In this document: positions 18,380 to 26,194 of the stretch, piece after piece
How positions within the stretch are numbered: the first letter of the stretch is position 1
Layout: the number at the start of each line of letters is the position of its first letter
Position numbers and translations under genes: made by a program
The notes under the pieces: generated by a model
The model's input: only the letters and a program-made list of their open reading frames with translations
Databases searched by the model: none
Told to the model about the DNA's origin: nothing
Source: Clostridium sp031626875
GTDB taxonomy: Bacteria > Bacillota > Clostridia > Clostridiales > Clostridiaceae
NCBI RefSeq assembly: GCF_031626875.1
Contig: NZ_JANDMF010000002.1
Coordinates: 62,001-126,000, forward strand
Direction: 5' to 3'
Length of the DNA stretch: 64,000 nt

Positions 18380-18537
18380 TAAAACATCCCCTTTTTTAAT
18401 TTATTTTAAAATAACTTTTAAAATGTTTTTTAATAAGTCTATTATAAGTTGTCTTTCTTCATTTGTAAATATATACCATTAAAATTCTATAATTATTTTT
18501 AGATGATCTATTAACAAATATTTTAACTGAATATAAC

Positions 18538-18582
18538 AATAAGAAAGTCCAGCAGTTTATTAAACTAGTGGACTTTCTTATT
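18538..18582 (-). terminator. Strong terminator of the DUF3784 gene
   Basis: AATAAGAAAGTCCA and TGGACTTTCTTATT form a perfect 14-bp stem. On the minus strand it follows the DUF3784 gene by about 95 bp. Confidence 0.7.
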
Positions 18583-18675
18583 AATAATTACCCATGAAAA
18601 TAACCTGTTCTAGATGATACTACAACATAAGGAACTTCTGAACATTTTTTTTAATATAGGCTTGATTTTAATAAT

Positions 18676-19020
18676 TTACCGTTTATGTTTGCATTTCTTA
18701 ATTATATATATATTAGTCACTATTACATCTAATATAATTACAATTACAAATATCCAAACAAAAGGAATTACACTATTTTCAGTAAGATTGCTTGTTTCTA
18801 ATTGGTAAATATTAAAAGTAAGAATTCCTAACATTATTGAAACAACTAATGTACATATCCCCATAGCTTTACATAATTTTGTTTCATTATATTTTCTTTT
18901 TTCTTCTTCTGTGGCTGTATTATAGCCAGCAATTAAAAAACTTCCTTTTCCTCTTAATAAAGTAATAGATATAATTACAAATATTATATCTAAAGAGATC
19001 ATTAAAATTATTCCACCCAT
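18676..19020 (-). CDS. DUF3784 small membrane protein
   Basis: A 114-residue protein with three membrane helices and the DUF3784 signature LIAGYNTATEEEKRKYNETKLCKAMG between the first and second. The family's role is unknown. GGAGG at seven bases before the ATG sets the start six codons inside the longest frame. It is monocistronic. Confidence 0.78.
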   Translation of the reverse strand: MGGIILMISLDIIFVIISITLLRGKGSFLIAGYNTATEEEKRKYNETKLCKAMGICTLVVSIMLGILTFNIYQLETSNLTENSVIPFVWIFVIVIILDVIVTNIYIIKKCKHKR

Positions 19021-19122
19021 GATTTTTCCTCCATTCAATATCTCTTCCTGATAAATATCATTTTATCACAATTACATTTATTAATAATAACAATAAATTC
19101 AAAAAATTTCTTTTTTCAATAT

Positions 19123-20799
19123 CTATTGTACTCTTTCAAGTGTAAATTGTTGCCATGAGTTTCCAGTGCTTGGATACTGTTCTAGAGGTACATCATTAGC
19201 TGTTTGTCCTCCTGGAATATCAAAAGATTGTCCATCATGTGCAAAGTAGAATTTGAATTTACCATTAGTTAATGGTTCAATTCTTACTTTCTGATCACCT
19301 ATATTGTTAGGATTATAATCCCATAAGTGTGTAATATGTGATATTTCTGATGATCCACCTTCTACACACAACACTTTACCCAAAGCATTTAAGCTTGATA
19401 CCTTGTTTAAACCATCTCCAATATTTTCAAATCTCCATTTAAACCAAGGATTAGCTTCAAATTGATATTGGATAATTTTACTTCCATTGCTATTGCCTTT
19501 TCCTTGAACACAGACATATTTACCTGAGTCAGCCTTTATAAAATAATCTCCCCAAAGCTGTAAACGCCATTTTTGATTATCTGATCCATTATAAGTATTT
19601 TGTTGAATTTTCCCATCATTAGCAGTACTATAATTAGCAACTTCAAGAGCTTTTCCACTCTTAACATTTTTAAGTTGATACCAACCATTTCCTACATTAA
19701 CTAAATCCCATTGTTGATCTAATCCTCCATCATTATATGTCCAATCATGTGCTTGCTCACCATCTGCTGTTGATCCATTTACAATGCTTAAAGCCTTTCC
19801 TGATACAGCTGAGATTACTTTGAAATGACCATTAGTTGCAGGTTCTAGTGACCATCTTTGATTAGCACTATTATAGTCATAACCCCATTGATTAATTCTT
19901 GCTCCATCAGCTGTATTTCCACCAATTAAATCAGCAGCCTTACCACTTGCTTTGTTAACTAACATGAAATATGGTTTACCTGGATTAGGATTCGCTACTG
20001 GAGTTCTTGATGAACCTGCACTATAAACACGAACATAATCAACAAGCATTTTTGCTGGGAAAGGAGTAGTAGAATCTGGATTTCCGGGCCAATTTCCACC
20101 TACTGCAAGGTTAAATAGTAAGAAAAATGGTTTTTGAAATTCTTCTGTATTACCAGTATTGTTTTCTATATAAAATTCATTATATTTAACTCCATCTACA
20201 AACCATCTAATATACTGTTTATTCCATTCAATTGAGTAAGTATGAAATTGTGAAAAGTCAAGATTTCCACTTGTTTTTCCATAATCGGCATGTCCATTAG
20301 CATCCCAGTGAACAGTTCCATTTACATATGGATTATTATTTACACGCTCCATAATGTCAATTTCACCACATTTAGGCCATCCAACAGAATTCATATTTTG
20401 TCCAAGCATCCAAAACGCTGGCCATATTCCTTGTCCTGAAGGCAATTTCATTCTTGCTTCAACTTTTCCATAAGTGAATGACTTTAAATCCTGAGACTTA
20501 ATACGTGCAGAAGTGTAATTCATTCCATTATAGTTTTCTTTTAATGCTGTTATTTCAAGATTACCATTTGCAACCTGTATGTTTTGTGGACGATTTGTAT
20601 AATATTGTTGTTCCTTATTTCCCCATCCATCACTACCATTTCCTATTTCATAAGACCAGTTTGAACTACTTAAAGGTTGATTAAATTCATCTTGCCATAC
20701 AAGATTCCAGTTGGTATCTGCTTTTGCTTTATAGCTTGGAATAGCTACCCCAAAAAGAGCCACCATTGCTATTGTAATAATTTTTCCTTTTTTAAACAT
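19123..20799 (-). CDS. Secreted GH16 beta-glucanase with ricin-type domains
   Basis: A 558-residue exported glycoside hydrolase. Residues 1-27 are a signal peptide ending AKA. Residues 30-260 are a GH16 domain with the catalytic line GEIDIME, nucleophile Glu146 and acid/base Glu151; the insertion Met between them fits laminarinase/lichenase-type enzymes acting on beta-1,3 or beta-1,3-1,4 glucans. From about residue 275 follow ricin-B-like repeats (MLVNKASGKAADLIGG, GKALSIVNGSTADGEQ, GKALEVANYSTANDGK) and a second beta-trefoil-like part, which probably bind carbohydrate. There is no anchor motif, so it should be released. The promoter is at 20970-20999. Confidence 0.9.
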   Translation of the reverse strand: MFKKGKIITIAMVALFGVAIPSYKAKADTNWNLVWQDEFNQPLSSSNWSYEIGNGSDGWGNKEQQYYTNRPQNIQVANGNLEITALKENYNGMNYTSARIKSQDLKSFTYGKVEARMKLPSGQGIWPAFWMLGQNMNSVGWPKCGEIDIMERVNNNPYVNGTVHWDANGHADYGKTSGNLDFSQFHTYSIEWNKQYIRWFVDGVKYNEFYIENNTGNTEEFQKPFFLLFNLAVGGNWPGNPDSTTPFPAKMLVDYVRVYSAGSSRTPVANPNPGKPYFMLVNKASGKAADLIGGNTADGARINQWGYDYNSANQRWSLEPATNGHFKVISAVSGKALSIVNGSTADGEQAHDWTYNDGGLDQQWDLVNVGNGWYQLKNVKSGKALEVANYSTANDGKIQQNTYNGSDNQKWRLQLWGDYFIKADSGKYVCVQGKGNSNGSKIIQYQFEANPWFKWRFENIGDGLNKVSSLNALGKVLCVEGGSSEISHITHLWDYNPNNIGDQKVRIEPLTNGKFKFYFAHDGQSFDIPGGQTANDVPLEQYPSTGNSWQQFTLERVQ

Positions 20800-20855
20800 A
20801 GATTACCCCCATATTACTTTAATTCTATTTCTTTTTGAATATTTATTTTAACCTC

Positions 20856-20890
20856 TCTATAAAACCACCCCCATTTGGTTTATTTATAGA
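20856..20890 (-). promoter_or_regulatory. Hairpin in the GH16 leader
   Basis: In the untranslated leader, TCTATAAA-TAA-ACC pairs with GGT-TTTATAGA around a loop AAATGGGGGT. It may be a control hairpin, but it does not match the LicT/SacY antiterminator box. Low confidence in function. Confidence 0.35.
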
Positions 20891-20969
20891 AATTAATAAT
20901 TTTTTCTTGTAATTAATTCATTACTTTAATTAAATAGCAGAATATTCATATATTAGCTAATTTAGTCAC

Positions 20970-20999
20970 ATTATATATCATAATTGCATTTTTTGTCAA
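20970..20999 (-). promoter_or_regulatory. Sigma-A promoter of the GH16 gene
   Basis: TTGACA (20999-20994) and TATAAT (20975-20970) with an 18-bp spacer. It predicts a leader of about 160 nt. Apart from this, the hairpin and the terminator at 21034-21073, the 325-bp gap holds nothing visible. Confidence 0.7.
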
Positions 21000-21033
21000 C
21001 TAACGAAATAGTCAGATCAATAAAAAACATAAG

Positions 21034-21073
21034 AAAAATGCCTTATGGAATTTAGCTCCACAAAGGCATTTTT
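21034..21073 (-). terminator. Terminator of the MetE-like gene
   Basis: AAAAATGCCTT and AAGGCATTTTT form an 11-bp stem ending in a T-tract on the minus strand, about 50 bp past the stop. Confidence 0.75.
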
Positions 21074-21124
21074 ATCTATAAATATTATAAATATATAAGT
21101 TTTTCTCTAATTGAACTCTTGCTA

Positions 21125-22237
21125 TTATTTCCAAATCTTTTCTGAGATTTCTTTAACTAATCTTAATTTTGCCCATTGCTCTTCTTCTGTAAGTTTATTT
21201 CCTTCTTCTGTGGATGCAAATCCACACTGAGGACTTAAACATAAACGTTCTAATGGTATATATTTCTGAGCTTCATAAATACGATTTGTAATATATTCTT
21301 TATCTTCTAGTTTAGGTGATTTTGTTGTAATTAAACCTAATACAACTTGCTTGTCCTCACTTACATATTGAAGTGGTTTGAAATCGCCAGAACGTTCATC
21401 ATCAAATTCAAGATAGAAAGCATCTACATTTTCTGTTGAAAAAAGTTCTTCTGCAACAACATCATAACTACCTTGGCAAGCCCAGGTTGAATGAAAGTTT
21501 CCACGACAAATATGAGTATTTATAATTAAATCTTCTGGCCTATCTTTTATTACAAGATTATTAATTCTAATTAATTTTTTAATAATCTCTTTTATTCCTT
21601 CTTCATCTGTTCCAAAAATAAACTGAGCATTTGGATCAACACACACACCCCATGTACAATCATCAAACTGAATATTTTTACAACCTGCTTTGTATAAATC
21701 CTTTATTACTTTTTTATACCCCTTTGCAATATCTTGAATTAGTTCTTCCTCATCTTCATAAATAGCTTCTGATCTTTCCAAATTTTCTGGTATAATCATT
21801 TGAAATAAAAATTGTGCTGGTGCAGGTATTGTCTGACGTGCTACTCTATTCTCATCTTCAAACTGTTTTATAAACTTGAAATGTTCAATAAATGGATGTT
21901 CATCTACTGACACTTTTCCTATAAGGAATGTATCATCAATCAAAGCAGCTTCCCCATTAAAAGGTATTCCGTCCTTCGTCTTTTCATGTCCAACACCATT
22001 GAATGCCCACATAAAATCAAGATGCCATGAACTTCTTCTAAATTCTCCATCTGTTATAACTTGAAGTCCAACTTCCTTTTGTTTTTGAATAAGTTCTGTA
22101 ATTGCTTTGTCTTCAACTACTTTAAGCTCCTCCCTTGTTATTTTTCCTTCTCCATATTCACTTCTAGCTTGTTTTAAATATCCAGGTCTTAAAAAACTAC
22201 CAACAATATCATATTTAAAAGATGTATTATTTTTCAT
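21125..22237 (-). CDS. MetE C-terminal-domain homologue (YxjG/YxjH type)
   Basis: A 370-residue protein homologous to the catalytic C-terminal half of cobalamin-independent methionine synthase, as in B. subtilis YxjG. Metal-site residues are visible: His in NTHICRGNF, Cys in SPQCGFAS, and the acid in FDDERSGD. The substrate-binding opening is IVGSFLRPGYL, with ITDGEFRRSSWHLDF after it. YxjG-type proteins probably transfer methyl groups to a thiol acceptor in methionine or methylthio metabolism, but the donor is not settled. The start at 22237 has TTGGAG upstream. The broken LysR gene lies next to it on the same strand and may once have regulated it. Confidence 0.82.
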   Translation of the reverse strand: MKNNTSFKYDIVGSFLRPGYLKQARSEYGEGKITREELKVVEDKAITELIQKQKEVGLQVITDGEFRRSSWHLDFMWAFNGVGHEKTKDGIPFNGEAALIDDTFLIGKVSVDEHPFIEHFKFIKQFEDENRVARQTIPAPAQFLFQMIIPENLERSEAIYEDEEELIQDIAKGYKKVIKDLYKAGCKNIQFDDCTWGVCVDPNAQFIFGTDEEGIKEIIKKLIRINNLVIKDRPEDLIINTHICRGNFHSTWACQGSYDVVAEELFSTENVDAFYLEFDDERSGDFKPLQYVSEDKQVVLGLITTKSPKLEDKEYITNRIYEAQKYIPLERLCLSPQCGFASTEEGNKLTEEEQWAKLRLVKEISEKIWK

Positions 22238-22357
22238 ACTAACAATCTCCAATCTCACATAAATTTTCTGAAGCTTCTATTGTAAATTTAGTATAAATCA
22301 ATTTTAGTTTGTTGGAAAATACAAAAAAATATGTGTTTGCTATAGCTTTAAACTATA

Positions 22358-23281
22358 TCAATCACATATTTGCTTCACATAATCTACTACATGAATTTTT
22401 AGAGCTTCCACATAGGCTTTTCCATACCTACTAAGTTGCATGTCCTTTTGCATTATTATTCCTATACGCATATATTCATCTACCACAAGTTGCCTAGCTA
22501 CTATATTTTCTCCATTTAATTCTCTACTAATTACACCTGAACTAACAGTATATCCATTTAAACCGATTGCGAGATTAAAAAGAGTTGCCCTATCCCTTAC
22601 CTTAATATTCTTATTTCGATCTAGAGTACTAAGTATCTCCTCAGAGAAATAGAAAGAATTATTATCTCCTTGCTCAAAAGAAAGATATGGATACTCTTCT
22701 AAATCATCTAAAGTAATTACCTCTCTTTCTGATAGCGGATGTCTTCAACTAATAAATACATGTGGTTTTGCCATAAAAAGTTCTTCAAATTCAAGACCAT
22801 TTTTCTTAACAAGTTTCATAATTACTTCCTCATTTTTAGATGAAGTATACAAAATTCCCACTTCAATTTTTAACTTTCTTACATCTTCAATAATCTCATA
22901 GGTCTGAGTTTCTCTTAGAGTAAAATCATATTGATTTCCACCAAATTTTCTAATTACATCTACAAATGCATTTACTGCAAATGAATAATGTTGAGTAGAT
23001 ACAGAAAATCTTGGACTTTGTTTTTTTACATTTAAAAATTTTTCTTCTAAAAGATTCACTTGTTCAAGAACTTGTCTTGCATAGGCAAGAAATTCCTCAC
23101 CTTCGTTTGATACTACAATTCCCTTATTAGTTCTATTAAAGATAGTTATTTGCATTTCATTTTCTAATTCTTTAATTGCATTTGTAAGGCTTGGTTGAGA
23201 AATAAATAATTCTTTAGCTGCTTCACTGATTGTTCCTTTGTCTGCAACCATAACTATATATTTTAATTGCTGTAACGTCAT
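22358..23281 (-). pseudogene. LysR family regulator interrupted by one TGA
   Basis: The frame encodes a 307-codon LysR regulator, the family's normal size, but codon 179 is TGA (22747-22745). The first 178 residues hold the winged helix (LQQLKYIVMVADKGTISEAA, then SQPSLTNAIKELE) and half of the effector domain, ending HVFIS. After the stop the same frame goes on with RHPLSEREVITLDDLEEYPY and runs to a clean end at 22358 (VDYVKQICD). The HPL block is a standard LysR landmark, so the stop replaces one ordinary residue. No frameshift is needed. Either this is a fresh nonsense mutation or it is a base error; readthrough is less likely. Confidence 0.85.
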
Positions 23282-23483
23282 TATTCTTCAACTCCTTGTG
23301 TGACAATTTGTACACTAATTGCATTTTATTATTTTATCATAAGCTTAACTATAATTGTATAAAATTACAAAAGCAATACAATTTCACTTTAATCTTCACT
23401 ATATTTTGTGTTATTATTTATTTATGTTATTTCTATAATTGGAATTTTTTTAATAGTATCACATTTAATATTGGAGGTTACAA

Positions 23484-23780
23484 ATGAAAATAATATTGAA
23501 CAACATTTTTTTACAATACTTATTTTTCTGCTCTATTTTTATTATAATTTTTAAACTTTTAGAAAGTAAGTTCTTTATATTCTCTAAAATAACAAAAACT
23601 ATAAGAAATAAATTCAACACTACAATCACTGGACTTATTTATGTAGTCACTTTAGCTATATTAAGTACTTTTATAGATTCTTATTTTTATTTAACTCAAA
23701 TACAATCACATATACTTTTTGCTTTTGGTCTTTCTCTAGTGTGTTTATTAATTGATATGAATATAAAAAAATCTAAATAA
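23484..23780 (+). CDS. Small membrane protein, unknown
   Basis: A 98-residue protein with three predicted hydrophobic helices and a basic tail (NIKKSK). The TTGGAGG ribosome binding site seven bases before the ATG is strong, which is the main support that it is real. I do not recognise a family. The 260-bp gap after it holds no feature I can support. Confidence 0.6.
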   Translation: MKIILNNIFLQYLFFCSIFIIIFKLLESKFFIFSKITKTIRNKFNTTITGLIYVVTLAILSTFIDSYFYLTQIQSHILFAFGLSLVCLLIDMNIKKSK

Positions 23781-24039
23781 ACTAGTTTTCAACAATAAAT
23801 CCTCTCCCCTAATTTCACTTGCAAAGTAAATTATAAATGGAAGTTCTTACAATTTTATTACATAAAGTAAAAAAGAACATTAATAGATTTACTCTTTTAT
23901 CTATTCATGCCCTTCTTTAAATATATTTTTTTATCTACAATATTATTAATATCCATTCATTTAGCATTAGTTTATTCTTCGAGAATATTATCATATAAGA
24001 ATATATTGAAAGCCTAAGACAATTAAATATTTATTATGT

Positions 24040-24882
24040 TCAATATTTATCCCTATATGAATATATACTCCCTAAAAAGATAGTAATACATAATATACTT
24101 GTGGCTGAAATAACTATTGCAACAATCTTTGCAGGTATCGAAATAGGAATTATATCCCCAAATCCTATTGTAGTAAATGTAACTATAGTGTAATAAAACA
24201 AATCAAAATATCCAGTGTTATTTGAATATGCTCCTTCTAAGGAATTAGCTAAACATACTCCAAGAAATAAATTAATTATTATCATAACTACAACTATTAA
24301 TATTATTAAAGACACCTTAGTAAAACTGCTTCTATCAGTTGTGGTAATCTTTATCTTACCAGGATTTTTCATTATATTTAAAAGTATTTTTAAATTTAAA
24401 ACATAACATATAATAACTCCAATTATTCCACTAATTATATACTTATTTACTTGATTTGGAAACGCTAAAGCTACAGCTAAAAATGTACTTGTTATAAAGT
24501 AACTTAATATAAAATCAGATTTCATACTATTATCATTATGATTTTGAAAATACATATTTATATTACCACTTATAAGTAGGATATATCCTGCAAGATAATA
24601 TACTAAAGCACAGCAGTTTAATAATATTAATCCTTTTATAATTGGACTCAATTCTATATTAATATATCCAATGAGAATAATATATATTGCAACAAAACTA
24701 AATAATTCAGAAAGAGCAATCATTATACATTGACTTACTCTTATAAAAATATCTTTTTCAAATAATAGTTTTCTATAATTTATATTTATCATTTTTATTG
24801 TTAAAAAGAATGAATTTATACCTTTACGTATGTTTTTTCCATTGCTCAAAATTAATATAATAATAGCTATAACTGTAATCAA
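24040..24882 (-). CDS. Two-pore-helix potassium channel-like protein
   Basis: A 280-residue membrane protein. The C-terminal 90 residues are an Ion_trans_2 pore: a helix, then YTIVTFTTIGFGDIIPISIPAK, where TIGFG is the K+ selectivity filter, then an inner helix. About four extra N-terminal helices precede it. No cytoplasmic RCK/TrkA-N domain is attached, so gating is unclear. The start is TTG. It is monocistronic. Confidence 0.8.
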   Translation of the reverse strand: MITVIAIIILILSNGKNIRKGINSFFLTIKMININYRKLLFEKDIFIRVSQCIMIALSELFSFVAIYIILIGYINIELSPIIKGLILLNCCALVYYLAGYILLISGNINMYFQNHNDNSMKSDFILSYFITSTFLAVALAFPNQVNKYIISGIIGVIICYVLNLKILLNIMKNPGKIKITTTDRSSFTKVSLIILIVVVMIIINLFLGVCLANSLEGAYSNNTGYFDLFYYTIVTFTTIGFGDIIPISIPAKIVAIVISATSILCITIFLGSIYSYRDKY

Positions 24883-25004
24883 TCTTATTATGAATTCCCC
24901 TTTAACATAATTATTTACACATCTAATACTATGTATTAAAACTTAATTTAATAACTTATTTGCATTTGATTTTACAAATCATAATTTGTGTAAAACTCAA
25001 ATAT

Positions 25005-25046
25005 AAAAAAATTGGCTATCTTAAATGTAAGATAGCCAATTTTTTT
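25005..25046 (-). terminator. Terminator of the nitroreductase gene
   Basis: A near-perfect 19-bp stem (ATTGGCTATCTTA and its complement) around a 4-nt loop, with A- and T-runs on the two sides. It begins at the nitroreductase stop. Confidence 0.85.
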
Positions 25047-25593
25047 AATATTTATTATAGCTCATAATTTCATTTATGTCTTTTCTAACCTTTTTTCTTG
25101 GTTCTTTATTTTCATGATATCCTAAAGATAATACAAGATGAATTTTTTTATTTTGTGGAATATTTAAAAGTTCTTTTATTCCCTTTTCCTTAAACCATCC
25201 CATCATACATGTCCCAAGCCCTAATTCTGCAGCAGCTAAAGAAACATTTTCACAAGCTATTCCTATATCTATGGAAGTAAAATCCTGTTTTTTAATTATT
25301 TCTCCCATCTTAGAGGTTATATTTCTCTTTTCACCTACAACAACTATAAATGCAGGAGATGTAGTTGCAAATTTATTTATGCCACTTACTAAAGGATCAT
25401 ATAATTTTTTAGACACTTCTTTTACAAGATCTTTATCATCAACTACTACAAACTTCCAAGGTTGAGCATTACATGCAGATGGTGAAACTCTACCTGCCTC
25501 TATTATCTTTTCTATCTTCTCTCTTTCAACTGGTTCATCAATATATCCTCTAACACTTTCTCTTTTATATATTAACTCAAAAAAATCCATCAT
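25045..25593 (-). CDS. Nitroreductase family flavoprotein
   Basis: A 182-residue FMN-dependent nitroreductase/flavin reductase. Family marks are RESVRGYIDEPVEREKIEKI, then SPSACNAQPWKFVVV for the FMN-binding N-terminal block, and ELGLGTCMMGWF plus LVLSLGYHENKEPRKK in the C-terminal half. The physiological substrate is unknown. It is divergent from the small gene at 25751. Confidence 0.88.
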   Translation of the reverse strand: MMDFFELIYKRESVRGYIDEPVEREKIEKIIEAGRVSPSACNAQPWKFVVVDDKDLVKEVSKKLYDPLVSGINKFATTSPAFIVVVGEKRNITSKMGEIIKKQDFTSIDIGIACENVSLAAAELGLGTCMMGWFKEKGIKELLNIPQNKKIHLVLSLGYHENKEPRKKVRKDINEIMSYNKY

Positions 25594-25750
25594 TATCCTC
25601 CAACTAATTCATAATATTTCTTAAATTATATCACAATTAATGAACTTTTTTATTTATGTAAATATATTCCTAATAAGAATTTCTTATTAATTGCATATTT
25701 TTTTCTATTTAAATAATACTATAATTATTAAGTATAAAGGAGAGAGAAAG

Positions 25751-26146
25751 ATGAATCAAAATAAAATGGGTCCAGACAATAAATGTCATTGCAACTCTTC
25801 AGTTGCAGGTTTTATTAATGTTAAAGAAAGTGCTAACTTTAAATTTGATTCAGATGCATCATGGGATCAAGCCATATGCATATATAAGGAATCAAACGGG
25901 AAATTCAGTAAAAAAATCGAAGAAAAAGGCACTTCTGGTGGAAGAAATTTATCTGATTGGCAAGCTTCAGAAGGTAATTACATGATAACTGGTTGGCATA
26001 AAGAGGAAGCTGATAATAGAAATTCTCAATGGGTACAAAGTGATGTAAAGATAACACTTAACGAAAATAGAGATGTCACTTTTGGTTTTGAAGATGGTTT
26101 TGATTCTAACTTTACAGATATTACAGCGACCTGTGATTTACATTAA
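25751..26146 (+). CDS. Hypothetical protein with an N-terminal CHC cysteine pair
   Basis: A 131-residue soluble protein I do not recognise. It has Cys residues near the start (NKCHCNSS), is rich in Asp, Ser, Asn and aromatic residues, and reads as beta strands (KFDSDASWDQAICIYKESNG). No signal peptide is visible. AAGGAGAG eight bases before the ATG supports this start rather than an earlier one at 25691. A strong terminator follows. Confidence 0.65.
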   Translation: MNQNKMGPDNKCHCNSSVAGFINVKESANFKFDSDASWDQAICIYKESNGKFSKKIEEKGTSGGRNLSDWQASEGNYMITGWHKEEADNRNSQWVQSDVKITLNENRDVTFGFEDGFDSNFTDITATCDLH

Positions 26147-26147
26147 T

Positions 26148-26190
26148 AAAAGAGTTGATTTCTGAATTTAACAGAAATCAACTCTTTTTA
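26148..26190. terminator. Bidirectional terminator
   Basis: AAAAGAGTTGATTTCTG pairs with its complement across a short loop, with A- and T-runs. It separates the convergent 25751 gene and the P-type ATPase gene. Confidence 0.85.
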
Positions 26191-26194
26191 TCCC

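Noticed and set aside
22440..22652. A separate plus-strand gene in the LysR region
   Set aside because: The minus strand carries the continuous LysR C-terminal half across this stretch, which explains it.
22745..22747. TGA in the LysR gene as a selenocysteine codon
   Set aside because: LysR effector domains have no Cys/Sec at this position, and I see no stem-loop of SECIS form just after it.
23296..23487. 63-codon frame before the small membrane gene at 23484
   Set aside because: Tyr/Asn/Phe-rich translation of AT-rich DNA, no ribosome binding site, overlaps the better gene.
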